DNA from: Larix kaempferi
Taxonomy: Eukaryota; Streptophyta; Pinopsida; Pinales; Pinaceae
Assembly (NCBI GenBank): GCA_027924585.1
Contig: BSBM01000870.1
Location: forward strand, 5,021,001 to 5,085,000
Reading direction: 5' to 3'
DNA: 64,000 nt
Position 1 is the stretch's first letter, and each line of letters begins with the position of its first letter. A model generated the notes under the pieces. It did not search any database and was not told the origin of the DNA. It was given only the letters and a program-made list of their open reading frames with translations. A program made the translations under genes and the position numbers. Positions 48,728-59,250 of this stretch are shown here, piece after piece.

Positions 48728-49523
48728 ATGGCAAAAATAACTAATTCGAAATAGAGAATTTTAATGGCAAAAGTAACTTTCAATTGTTGAAATTTAAGGT
48801 ATGAGATATATTAGTTCAACAAGGGTTGCAGAAGGCCTTAGATGGAAAGAAAAAGAAACCCCTAACTATGACTGATGATGAATGGGAGGAAATAGATGCC
48901 ATAGCACTTAGCACAATTCAATTATGTCTTGCAAATGATTTCTTGTTTAATATCGTTGGAGAAAAGTCAGCCGCAACTTTATGGAGCATGTTGGAAAGCC
49001 TGTATATGACGAAGCCTTTGAAAAACATAATTTACTTGAAGAGGAAGCTATACGGTATGAAAATGAAACAAGGTATGAATATTGCAGATCATTTGAATGT
49101 ATTTAATACTCTTATTTTCCAATTGAGTAGTATGGATGTTAATATTGATGATGAAGATAAGGCAGTAAATCTTTAGTTACTTTACCTAAATCTTGGGGTC
49201 ATGTAGTATCTTCCATTAGTCTCAGTACAACTGAAACTTTGGAATTTGACAATGTGGTTGGAGCTTTGTTGTCTTAGGAGTTAAGAAATAAAGCTAGTAT
49301 TGATTCCTTTACACCATAAGCTTTGTTTGTTAGAGGTAGATCCAAATAAAGAGGAGAACAATAAAAAGGTTCTTCCAGATCTAAATCAAATGGAAAAAAG
49401 AGGAAACTCAAATGTTGGTACTGCAACAAGAATGGTCATGTCAAGAAGGATTGTTGGAAAAGACAAGAATCGAAAAAGGAAGACTCCAAATCTGAGGCAA
49501 ATTCAGTTGAAACCGAATCAAGT
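48728..49523 (+). pseudogene. Copia gag of the outer element, broken
   Basis: The capsid protein starts at ATG 48728. A one-base deletion in an A-run near 48750 shifts the frame, then NFNGKSNFQLLKF follows, a stop near 48800, and a long open part (48826-49176) with LSTIQLCLAND, LWSMLESLYMTK, LYGMKMKQG and FNTLIFQL, all typical of copia gag. A second frameshift near 49175 leads on to about 49310. A zinc knuckle CWYCNKNGHVKKDC (C-x2-C-x4-H-x4-C) is intact at about 49412-49455. Confidence 0.85.
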
Positions 49524-49939
49524 ATGATTGATGATGTTTTTTCCATTTGTAATGTTTCTGAATACAATGAAGAATGGATGTTAGATTTTGGTGCTTCGCA
49601 CCATGCCTGTCCTCATAAAGAATGGTTTACTTATTATCAAATAGTTAATAATGGTATAGTTGTTTTGGGAAACAATTATTCATGTAAGACTATTGGGGTT
49701 GGAAGTATTAAAATTAAAATGTTTGATGGAGTTATAAGAACACTAACAGATGTTAGACATGTGCGTGAATTAAAGAAAAACTTAATTTCTTTGGGAGTGT
49801 TGGATTCTTGTGGTCATAAGTTTACAAGTTTAAGTGGAGTACTAAAAGTATCTAAGGGTGCTTTAGTGGCCATGAAGGCATTGAAAATAGGAAACCTTTA
49901 TAAACTGGTTGGAATAACTCAATTTAATGAAATAACATT
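49524..49939 (+). pseudogene. Copia protease, interrupted by a solo LTR
   Basis: The frame from 49524 carries WMLDFGASHHACPHKEWF; the family motif is D-S/T-G, so the catalytic Ser/Thr is Phe here. The following strand pattern (VVLGNNYSCKTIGVGSI, VRHVRELKKNLISLG) is typical of copia protease and the pre-integrase domain. The frame runs to the ACATT target copy at 49935-49939 and resumes after the solo LTR. Confidence 0.85.
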
Positions 49940-51507
49940 TGTTGGGCCTGGCCCAAGTGGGGCATTTTTGTGCATGTCAAGTTTTGGCACTGCAAAGTTA
50001 ACCATAGTAAAGTTGAAGACTTTTTGAAAAAGTCAGTGTTTGCGAGAGCTGCGAATTGAGCACAGCGCAGCATCGGAAGAGCTATGAAGTACAACATTGT
50101 GGAGGAGTTAGCGCTGCAATGAGCCCGATCTATGGAGATCTGGTAAGGCAGAATGTTGTATGGAAGATGGCACATATTCTGGTTAGACCATCGATGGTCT
50201 ATTTTTGTTAAAGATGCTCCATGATTACCAAGAAGCAGTTAAGGAGTAAAGCTGAGGAAAGCGACCGATCGCACAATTAAGGAACCACTACATGAACCGG
50301 CCGCACGAAGCCATTAGATAAGGAATGGATCGGTGAAATCCACCTGTTGGCGTGCATGCAACAGGGGGGATGATAGCGACGTGACCATGCGCAAAGGACG
50401 ACCACGACGAAAGATTCCCTACCAGAACTAGCAAGTCCGGTTAGCTAAAAACTGCGACAATTTTGGAAACCCTTAGGGTTTTGCCGAGCTATTGTAAAGA
50501 CATGACCTATGGGCATGATCTATAAAAGGTGCACATTTTGTAAGGGAAGCGGTTATTGTTGAAATGTAATTGCTAAATCTGAGTGATATTGTCTTGTATT
50601 GTTGAAAGCCATTGCAAAGGATTTGCAAGATATGTGCGCAGAGACCTCTTGAGAGAGAAGAGAGTCTGCATCTGAGTGCGTAGACTGGAACTGTTGTACC
50701 CTTCTCAAAGACTAATATAACAACAATTCATGTGGACGTAGCTCCCATCTTGGGGGTGAACCATGTTAAATATTGTGTAGTGTGATTTTTTATGTGTTTG
50801 CACTTGTCTGTTTGCTTACAATGAATGCTTGAAATCTCATTTATCAGTTGATATGTTCATACTTTTATATGTATTCACCAGAAGAATGAGATGGGAATAA
50901 TATGTTAAGTATCACATGTATGGATGAATGTTGAATGCATAGTATTTATGAGTTAACAAATGAATAATTAATTTAGATAAACACCTAAATAGGAGAGATC
51001 GCGCCGTGCGAATCCCTTGAAGCGCAGCACCGGAAGTGCACAGAGCAGTGTATTTCATCTTGTTGAATAAGGCATAAGACTAATAATCTCAGGTAGTAGA
51101 TGAATGAATAAAGCACTAAGTAAAGTCACCAAGGTTGGTTATGTCCGAAGAGGAAGCGTATTCATTAGTTGCATTGTCCTATCGTTGAAACCTATCCAAA
51201 CAGTGCAATCCTTGGATGCGTTGGTTGTGCAAGTGTCTCAACTTGTAGAAGTATCATCCGCGAAGTAGGAGACTTCATGTAGTCTTCAGTCCACAGCACG
51301 CTGCTCTCCAGTTTTTGAAACTCGCATCACCAGGTTGTGGAAAACTAATTCCCCAGCCACCCCCTTAGCTTCGCCTCGAGTGAGACCTCAGTCTATTCGC
51401 AGATTGTTGCCAAAAGGACCACTGAAAAGGGGTTTTGTTGGTTCCTTGAAACCGCAAAGAACCTGGGTCTACATTGGAAACCTCTAGAATAGTATAGTAA
51501 GCCAACA
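49940..51507 (+). mobile_element. Solo LTR nested in the copia element
   Basis: TGTTGG...CCAACA termini, flanked by ACATT (49935-49939) and ACATC (51508-51512). A TATA box TATAAAAG is at 50521-50528, and an LTR-type phrase ATCTTGGGGGTGAACCATG is near 50748. No coding capacity. 1,568 bp. Excising it with one target copy (1,573 bp) puts the protease and integrase frames in register. It is best explained as an LTR left by recombination between the two LTRs of an inserted element; a small non-autonomous element is the alternative. Confidence 0.85.
50521..50528 (+). promoter_or_regulatory. TATA box of the solo LTR
   Basis: TATAAAAG sits 582 bp into the LTR, followed by a GTGCACATTTTG stretch. This is a typical start of R. 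Confidence 0.6.
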
Positions 51508-52200
51508 ACATCGGTATCTAAAGAGGCATCAAAATCCACTCAATTATGGCATCAACATCTTGGTCATATTAGTGAGAGAGGACTACATGTATTAATGAAT
51601 CATAAATTACTTCCAAATATGAAATCTTTAGATTTGATGTTTTATAGACATTGTATATTTGGGATACAGTGTACACAAAAATTCAAAGTAGGGGTTCATG
51701 TTAGTAAAGGTGTTCTTGACTACATTCATTATGATGTATGGGGTCCATATCCTACTATTTCCTATGGACGAGCAACATATTGTGTGTTGTTTGTGGATGA
51801 TTTTTCAAGGAAACTTTGGGTCTATGTTTTAAAAAGAAAGGTCGATGTGTTTGACACTTTCAAACATTTTAAAATTATGGTTGAAAAAAGAACCGTGAGG
51901 ACAATCAAATGCTTAATCACGAATAACGGAGCTGATTTTACTTATTTAGAGTTTAAAATTATTGCAAAAAAGAAGGGATCGTAATATATAAAACAAATGT
52001 ACACATTCCTCAGCAAAATAGCATTGTAGAACGTATGAATAGGACTCTCCCAGTGAGAGCAAGGAACATGCTTAGGGATGCTAATTTGGGTCAAGAGTTG
52101 TGGGAAGAAGAAGTTTCTACTGCTTGTTATTTAATAAATTGGTCACTATCAATTGCAATAAATTGTAAAATTCTGGAAGAGGTATGGATTGGTTAGCCTT
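51508..52200 (+). pseudogene. Copia integrase of the outer element, frameshifted
   Basis: It begins after the solo LTR with STQLWHQHLGHISERGL (the HHCC histidines), then Cys positions, the DVWGP block with the first catalytic Asp, FVDDFSRKLWVY, and LITNNGADF, where the second catalytic Asp is replaced (family: SDNGxEF; here TNNGADF). A frameshift at about 51975 is followed by PQQNSIVERMNRTL, which keeps the catalytic Glu. A stop lies near 52195. Confidence 0.85.
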
Positions 52201-52864
52201 ATAGTCATTCAAATTTGAAAATTTTGGTTGATAAGCTTATGCACTTCTAAAAATCAGCGTTCTAAGTTAGACCCCATATCAAAGAAATGCATCTTTGTTG
52301 ATTATGATGATGTAATGAAAGGATATGTGTTTTGGGATCCTACTGCTTGAAAAATATTCATTAGAAGAGATGTAATTTTTTATGAGTCTTCTCTCCTTAA
52401 ATAAAAAAATGTAAAATTTTATGTGGAACAAGAGCATGTACCATCAAAACAACTAGTTCACTTGAAGTTCCCATCTTCTCCTGATTCAAAGAAACAAGAA
52501 GAAGTTTTTGGTGATTAAAAAGTCATAGAAGATGAAGAAATTGTGGAAACTCCACAACCTACACCAAGAAGATCTACGAGGGAGAGAAATCCTCCTAAAA
52601 GGTATACCGATTTTGTTTCGTCTGTTGCTTTATTTAATGATGATGGAGACCCTTCTTGTTTTCAGGAATCCATTGATTGTGTTGACAATGCTAAATGGAA
52701 GATGTAAATGAAAGAGGAAATGGATTCTCTAGATAAGAACAAGACATGGAAGTTGGTTGAACTCCCCAAAAATAGAAAATTTGTTGGATGTAAATGGGTC
52801 TTCAAGTTGAAGAAAGGTGTTGATGGTAAGATTGAAAGATACAAAGCCAGATTGGTCACGAAAG
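52200..52864 (+). pseudogene. Copia integrase-RT linker and RT N-terminus, interrupted
   Basis: Broken frames keep KCIFVDYDDVMKGY and RRSTRERNPPKRY-like linker motifs. The RT start is open at 52708-52864: MDSLDKNKTWKLVELP, CKWVFKLKKG and ERYKARLVTK. The frame stops at the GAAAG target of the 7.2-kb insertion and resumes at 60071 in the same register once 7,211 bp are removed. Confidence 0.85.
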
Positions 52865-53470
52865 TCTTGAGATATTGTAACTTCAAAGAATATTATATTT
52901 GTACTTTATTATTCCGGAGATGTTTCATTCCTCCGTGAAGATCTTATTGTATATCCGAAGATGTTTATTCCTTCGTCGGAATGTGGTAACTCGGGTTATT
53001 AGACTTCCCTAGTGGGGGTCGGCCCTGTATGTGTCATGTGGGTGAAAGGGTTATTAGAACACCCTAGAGGGGTCGGCCCAGTCAGTTGTAGTGGGGTATT
53101 TAACCCATTGGTTAAATACGAGCCTACGTGTACTTGTGTAAAAGATATGTCAGAGTAGTGTATAAATAGAGGAGGTGTGTTCCTCATTTGACACACACAC
53201 TCACTTGAGAGAGAGGCGCACTTGTGGAGGAGAGGTCTGCTATGGTGGAGGAGGAGATCATGTCTTTGGTTTGCATCTTTGTATATTGTTGGTCATCTAT
53301 ATTGAGGAAGCTTTACTGGGTTTTCTACCCCATGAGGGTTTCCCAGGATAAATCTGTGTCTCTTGTGTTTATGCTATGCTTGTTGTTTCTTCAGTGATCC
53401 TGTATATGCTATTATTGTGAAATGGAATGTAATGCTGCTATTTTCTGTCTTAGCATATTAAATCTTAACA
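52865..53470 (+). repeat. 5' LTR of the nested element
   Basis: 606 bp. The left terminus is TCTTGAGATATTG instead of TGTTGAGATATTG (G-to-C at the conserved TG), and the right terminus is ...CTTAACA. A TATA box TATAAATA is at 53161-53168. It differs from 59465-60070 at about twelve positions and has no indel by eye. Confidence 0.95.
53161..53168 (+). promoter_or_regulatory. TATA box of the nested element 5' LTR
   Basis: TATAAATA within GTGTATAAATAGAGG, 297 bp into the LTR. The same sequence is in the 3' LTR at 59761-59768. Confidence 0.75.
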
Positions 53471-53484
53471 TGGTATCAGAGCTA
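53471..53484 (+). promoter_or_regulatory. Primer-binding site of the nested element
   Basis: TGGTATCAGAGCTA begins exactly at the LTR end and is a perfect match to the initiator tRNA-Met site over 12 bases. Confidence 0.9.
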
Positions 53485-53829
53485 ACCTGAAGGAAGGCAA
53501 GGTATGGCACTTACGACACTTGCTTTACTTACGACAATTTGAAGGTTAGGGTTTTACATAGCAAAAACCAGTCATCGTGGAACTTTCGCTATAAATCCAT
53601 TTATGCGAAGTTTCAGGGTCTAAAAAGTTTACAGGTCGAAGATAACATCCCCAGGTACCTTGTGTCCAAAGGGAACCTTCATATTCGTTGTACTTTATGA
53701 GGTATGATCAGTACAAGTTAGGGTTTCTGCCTCTTCCAGATCTCAGTAAAAATAAGGTAACCTTGGAAAAAAGGTCATAACTTGGGCTAGGAATCTCCAA
53801 ATGAAATTTCATAAAAAGTGACAGGTATT

Positions 53830-54195
53830 AAACAGACTGTACTATCTCAAGAAACATTTTCAGAGGCCAAAGGTGAACCAGTGACACGTGGCACGCCATA
53901 CAAGTTCGCTCTCCTGTTTTATCCCATAAACAGGTCACGTTGCGACACTTGGCATAAATATCTCTCAGAGAGTCCAATTGAGGTCACACCTATCAGGATA
54001 GAAATTTAACAGGGAAAGCTATCTCACGAAAAATTTTCAGAGGCTGAAGTTCAAATAGTGACACGTGGCATGCCGTACAAGTTCGCTCTCCTGTTTTATC
54101 CCATAAACAGGTCACGTTGCGACACTTGGAATAACTCTCTCTTAGAAAATCCAATTGAGGTAAGACCTGTCAGGATGGAAAGATGACAGGTCAGG
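53830..54195 (+). repeat. Leader duplication of the nested element, 177-bp period
   Basis: Units share TTTTCAGAGGC, GTGACACGTGGCA, ACAAGTTCGCTCTCCTGT, ATAAACAGGTCACGTTGCG and CCAATTGAGGT. Positions 53900 and 54077 are equivalent. Confidence 0.9.
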
Positions 54196-54329
54196 CTACT
54201 GCAGAAAAAGTTTTCAGACCCTATGGAGCAAAAATTCCAGAGTTATAGCAGAAACAATCAGGTGCATATTTCTGTCAAAATAGAATTATTTTTGGAGCAC
54301 CTTTATTCATGGCTTCCGGAATTTAGGGT

Positions 54330-54640
54330 TTCGGAGAAAGTTAGAATTTTTGGAATCAGAGTCCACGGCTGAATGCTACTCAGGAAAATCGAAATTTAGA
54401 GACCAAGATCGAATTTTTTGGTTGGGTAGAAGACTGGGCTTGATCAAACCCTAGTTCAGGATTTTGATCAGAAAGATGGAAAATTAGGGCTTCAACAAAA
54501 GTTGGAATTTTTGAAGTCTGTAACCACGGCTGGAAGCTCCTCAGAAAAATAAAATTTTAGAGCCTTGGATCAAACCTTTTGATTGGACAGAAGGGTGGGC
54601 TTCATCAAACCCTAGTTTGGGTTCCTGTCCAGAAGATCCA
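54330..54640 (+). repeat. Second leader duplication, about 164-bp period
   Basis: Shared landmarks are GAATTTTTG, CCACGGCTG, CTCAG-AAAAT, TTTAGAG-CC, GGGCTT-ATCAAACCCTAG and CAGAAGAT. Units start at about 54341 and 54505. It is more diverged than the preceding duplication. Confidence 0.75.
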
Positions 54641-56375
54641 GAAGTTTCGAAGGAAATTTTGAGGGGTCAAATTTTGGAGATTTCAAAAGTGAAGTATGCT
54701 AGTTTGATCAGCTCAGCAAGACACATCCTTCCATCCATTCAGAAGCATGAAAGTCAAAGATTGAATTTTTAGGGTTTCTCTAGCAAGCCCTAATCAAGCT
54801 CCAAATCAAGTTTCAGGGGGGGTTGAGGCTAAGGCCTTACATAAGAAGACTACAAGAAGTCTCGACATGTATGACTTAAGGAGGTTTAGGTATGTCTTGA
54901 AATATGATTCTTGATTAAGTTCATAATGTGTTTTTCTTCATATTATTTTTTAGTACAATCTTGATTATTGTTAGAATTGTCTTATCACCCTAGTAACAGT
55001 ATGAATGCATGTGAATGATCGAAGACATTCATTGATTAGGGCTATATGATTGTACTAATGCATTATGGTGTTGTGTGAGGTTGATGTTGTCTGCTAACAA
55101 GATACAGGTACATCACAAAAGACAAATCAAGTTCCATGACCATGACAACATGAAGACAAAGACTCATCCATAATATTTTTTCTACTTACGAGGTATGTAT
55201 GACTTTGTTATATTATGCTTAACCTATGAGACATGCAGGTTCTAGCTCAGGATCTCTAAATCATTGAAGAGATTGTTTAGGTATGTTGTACATAACTAAT
55301 CCAAATATGTTTTCTTATGTCAAGTTAGAATCTTACCTTGTGTTAGGATCCCTTATATAAGTATACTTGGTATGATTGGTTATGCTTATTCATAAAGTTA
55401 GTAATCAAGGGTTTATGCATATTATGTCTCTTGTCTCGATGATTTAATTAACCAGAAGAGTACTATGATCAAACAAGAATATGCATGAGTAAAAGAAGAC
55501 TTCCTTGAAACCCTGAATACTAATGATCATGACTATACATATTCAAGATTATTTAGAATTAGAATGTTTGGAGAATATACTAATGAACGTATGTTTGTGT
55601 ATGAGATCATGAGGATGACACTAGTGCACACTTGAGCATGCACAATGGTACAGAATGAATACAAGTTCAAAAGACATATAGAAGATCAAGCGAGAGGCAA
55701 CCACACAAACATAAAAGATAAGTATTTGAGTTGTTATTTGAAATAGTAAATGATATTGCTTGTATGCATATTTGTATTCCTAGAATATATCATGCTGAGT
55801 GTAAACATTCATAGAGCATTGAACAGTATACTACTAATATGCATATGATTGGTAAGTTGGACAAACATTCTGTTGTTGCTTGTCTAGAATGAAACCTCTT
55901 TGCTGACATGCTGAGAGCTGTGCACACTCTCGATAGTATGTTCTGGTAGAGATGGAAGGCATCTAGATAGCCACTATATGCATACAGGATATGGGAAAGT
56001 GTTGTGCCAAAGTATTGGTCAAAATAGTTGTATAACTATGTAAATGATATCTGTATGCATAATAGGTTATCATGTCAATATGATTTGATGATTATGAAGT
56101 ATTACTAATCATGTACTTAATTTTGATTTGTAGGAAAGATCATGATGAATGATGAACACTGAACAAGCGATGGATGTTAAACAAAAAAAAATATTTTCAA
56201 ATCAAACACACTATAGAAGGCTTGTGGCTAGAAGATTCTCTTAGAAAGAAGAAGAGAATCATGATGAGATGTTTGCTCCAAGTGGCTAGATAAGACCATT
56301 CTCTTAATGGTGTAATTAAAGAAGAAGTGTGAATCAGGTTCTGTATGGGTTCCCAGGATCGATAGTAATTGATGA
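54641..56375. other. Non-repetitive non-coding interior of the nested element
   Basis: No ORF with motif and no internal repeat that I can see. Many short ATG-rich AT stretches. Confidence 0.55.
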
Positions 56376-56875
56376 GAATACATGTGAGGATTGCATCATC
56401 CTTGAACACAAGTTCTAAAGTGAGCCGTAGACAAGTGTCTCTGAGAAAGAAGAGGGATTATATCATCCTTGAACACTTGTTCTAAAGAGAGCCGTAGATG
56501 TATGTCTTCGAAAATGAAGTCCTTGGTGGACATGAGAGGATTGGATCATCCCTGGACTTCAGTCCGAAAGAAGATCCATAGACGTATGTCTTCGAGAATG
56601 AAGTTCTTGGTGAACATGTGAGGGGATTGGATCATCCCTAGACTTCAGTCCGAAATAAGAGCCGTAGACCTATGTCTTCGAGAATGAAGTTCTTGGTGAA
56701 CATGTGAGGGGATTGGATCACCCCTGGACTTCAGTCCGAAAGAAGAGCCATAGACGTATGTCTTCGTGAATGAAGTTCTTGGTGAACATGTGAGGGGATT
56801 GGATCATCCCTGGACTTCAGTCCAAAAGAAGAGCCGTAGACGTATGTCTTCGAGAATGAAGTCCTTGGTGGACGA
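56376..56875 (+). repeat. Tandem repeat family A, 86-bp unit
   Basis: The core GGATTGGATCATCC recurs at 56538, 56624, 56710 and 56796 (exact 86-bp spacing), preceded by two variant units (56387 and 56453). Each unit has GGAT-NNNNNN-ATCC, then GGACTTCAGTCC or GAAC-ACNN-GTTC, then AGACGTATGTCT, i.e. three short inverted repeats. Confidence 0.92.
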
Positions 56876-57383
56876 TTGAGGATTAAGTCATCCTTGGACG
56901 TAGTCCTAAATGTACGGTTGAGGATTAAGTCATCCTTGGACGTGGTCCTAAATGTACGGTGGAGGATTAAGTCATCCTTGGACGTGGTCCTAAATGTACG
57001 GTTGAGGATTAAGTCATCCTTGGACATAGTCCTAAATGTACGGTGGAGGATTAAGTCATCCTTGGACGTAGTCCTAAATGTACGGTTGAGGATTGAGTCA
57101 TCCTTGGACGTGGTCCTAAATGTACGGGGGAGGATTAAGTCATCCTTGGACGTGGTCCTAAATGTACGGTTGAGGATTAAGTCATCCTTGGACGTGGTCC
57201 TAAATGTATGGTGGAGGATTAAGTCATCCTTGGACGTGGTCCTAAATGTACGGTTGAGGATTGAGTCATCCTTGGATGTGGTCCTAAATGTACGGTTGAG
57301 GATTGAGTCATCCTTGGACGTGGTCCTAAATGTACGGTTGAGGATTGAGTCATCCTTGGACGTGGTCCTAAATGTACGGTTGT
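56876..57383 (+). repeat. Tandem repeat family B, 42-bp unit, about 12 copies
   Basis: The unit is AGGATTAAGTCATCCTTGG, then ACGTRGTCC, TAAATGTACGGT. Spacing is exactly 42 bp from 56879 to 57341. Each unit holds the inverted repeats AGGAT/ATCCT and GGAC/GTCC. Because 42 is a multiple of three, a 189-codon ORF stays open; it is not considered a gene. Confidence 0.95.
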
Positions 57384-57795
57384 GGATTAAATCATCCTTG
57401 GACAGTAAATCCAGTAATTCCGAAAGGAAGGATAGTCCTAAATGAATTGAGTGGATTAAATCATCCTTGGACAGTAAATCCAGTAATTCCGAAAGGAAGG
57501 ATAGTCCTAAATGAATTGAGTGGATTAAATCATCCTTGGACAGTAAATCCAGTAATTCCGAAAGGAAGGATAGTCCTAAATGAATTGAGTGGATTAAATC
57601 ATCCTTGGACAGTAAATCTAATAATTCTGAAAGGAAGGATAGTCCTAAATGAATTGAGTGGATTAAATCATCCTTGGACAGTAAATCCAGTAATTCTGAA
57701 AGGAAGGATAGTCCTAAATGAATTGAATGGATTAAATCATCCTTGGATAGTAAATCTAGTAATTTGAAAGGAAGGATAGTCCTAAATGAGATTGA
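57384..57795 (+). repeat. Tandem repeat family C, 69-bp unit, 6 copies
   Basis: Starts at 57384, 57453, 57522, 57591, 57660 and 57729. It keeps the GGATTAAATCATCC and GGAC...GTCCTAAAT ends of family B, but the GGAC-to-GTCC interval is expanded by an insert containing TTCCGAAAGGAA, itself a hairpin. The last unit is degenerate. Confidence 0.95.
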
Positions 57796-58505
57796 GTGGA
57801 CTAATCATCCTGTAAATAGATTGGGATTGCCTCGTCCCTAGACATGGTGAGATGTCTTAAAGTGATAAGGACTAATCATTCTGTAAATAGATTGGGATTG
57901 CCTCGTCCCTAGACATGGTGAGATGTCTTAAAGTGATAAGGACTAATCATCCTGTAAATAGATTGGGATTGCCTCATCCCTAGACATGGTGAGATGTCTT
58001 AAAGTGATAAGGACTAATCATCCTGTAAATAGATTGGGATTGCCTCGTCCCTAGACATGGTGAGATGTCTTAAAGTGATAAGGACTAATCATCCTGTAAA
58101 TAGATTGGGATTGCCTCGTCCCTAGACATGGTGAGATGTCTTAAAGTGATAAGGACTAATCATCCTGTAAATAGATTGGGATTGCCTCGTCCCTAGACAT
58201 GGTGAGATGTCTTAAAGTGATAAGGACTAATCATCCTGTAAATAGATTGGGATTGCCTCGTCCCTAGACATGTTGAGATGTCTTAAAGTGATAAGGACTA
58301 ATCATCCTGTAAATAGATTGGGATTGCCTCGTCCCTAGACATGGTGAGATGTCTTAAAGTGATAAGGACTAATCATGCTATAAATAGATTGGGATTGCCT
58401 CGTCCCTAGACATGGTGAGATGTCTTAAAGTGACAAGGACTAATCATCCTGTAAATAGATTGGGATTGCCTCGTCCCTAGACATGGTGAGGTGTCTTAAA
58501 GTGAT
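57796..58505 (+). repeat. Tandem repeat family D, 71-bp unit, 10 copies
   Basis: AAGGACTAATCATCCTG ... GGGATTGCCTCGTCCC ... AGACATGGTGAGATGTCT, spaced at 71 bp (57867, 57938 and so on). Copies are nearly identical. Three inverted repeats per unit: AGGA/TCCT, GGGA/TCCC and AGACAT/ATGTCT. No unique spacers, so it is not a CRISPR. Confidence 0.95.
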
Positions 58506-58672
58506 AAAGATTGATCATCCTGTAAGTTGATATGGATTGCATCATCCATAGACATGAGAGTTGTCTTAAACCGAGAGGGACTGATCATCGTGTAAGCGGA
58601 TCAGGATTGTATCATCCTTGGACCTATGTCCTAAAGTGAGAGGGATTGATCATCCCGTAATTGGATCTTGTG
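58506..58672 (+). repeat. Divergent end units of the hairpin array
   Basis: Two to three non-identical units carry the same core with altered stems: TGGAT/ATCCA with AGACA/TGTCT, AGGAT/ATCCT with GGAC/GTCC, and GGGAT/ATCCC. Confidence 0.8.
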
Positions 58673-58689
58673 TGTTGCAGGGTATGCTG

Positions 58690-58820
58690 CTATTGTGTAT
58701 ACTTGTATTGATGATATGTATACTTGTATTGATGAGGATACTTGTATTGATGATGTGTATACTTGTATTGATGAGGATACTTGTATTAATGATATTTATA
58801 GTTGTATTGATGATGTTGTT
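58690..58820 (+). repeat. TGTATACTTGTATTGATGA repeats
   Basis: A 15-21 bp motif (ACTTGTATTGATGA-NNTGTAT) is repeated about six times with small variations, grading into the following 30-bp array. Confidence 0.8.
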
Positions 58821-59000
58821 GATCGTGATGATCTAGATGACGATGTTGTTGATCGTGATGATCTAGATGATGATGCTGTTGATCGTGATGATCTAGATGA
58901 CGATGCTGCTGATCGTGATGATCTAGATGACGATGCTGCTGATCGTGATGATCTAGATGACGATGCTGCTGATCATGATGATCTAGATGACGATGCTGCT
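58821..59000 (+). repeat. 30-bp tandem repeat, 6 copies
   Basis: Units start at 58821, 58851, 58881, 58911, 58941 and 58971: GATCGTGATGATCTAGATG, ACGATGCTGCT. It contains the palindrome ATCTAGAT. It keeps an Asp-rich ORF open (58668-59033, DRDDLDDD repeats) purely because of the 30-bp period. Confidence 0.95.
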
Positions 59001-59250
59001 GATCGTGTGATGACGATGCTGATGATCATGTGATGACGATGCTGATGATCATGTGATGACGATGCTGATGATCGTGTGATGACGATGCTGATGATCATGT
59101 GATGACGATGCTGATGATCGTGTGATGACGATGCTGATGATCGTGTGATGACGATGTTGATGATCGTGATGCTGATGATGATGCTGATGATCATGTGATG
59201 ACGATGTTGATGATCGTGAGATGATGATGCTGATGATCGTGAGGATCCAG
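59001..59250 (+). repeat. 23-bp tandem repeat, about 8 copies, plus degenerate tail
   Basis: GATCRTGTGATGACGATGCTGAT units run from 59001 with 23-bp spacing, then vary to the end near 59250. They are clearly derived from the preceding 30-bp unit by loss of its middle. Confidence 0.9.

Noticed and set aside
52999-53196. 65-codon minus-strand ORF also present at 59599-59796
   Set aside because: Occurs twice because it lies in the two LTRs of the nested element; antisense to the U3/R region, with no motif.
57796-58505. Regularly spaced repeats reminiscent of a CRISPR array
   Set aside because: Units are contiguous 71-bp tandem copies with no variable spacers, inside a plant LTR element.
58668-59033. 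Asp-rich ORF with a 10-residue repeat
   Set aside because: Open only because of the 30-bp period; no supporting start context and no family recognised. Kept as a note in the repeat entry, not as a gene.
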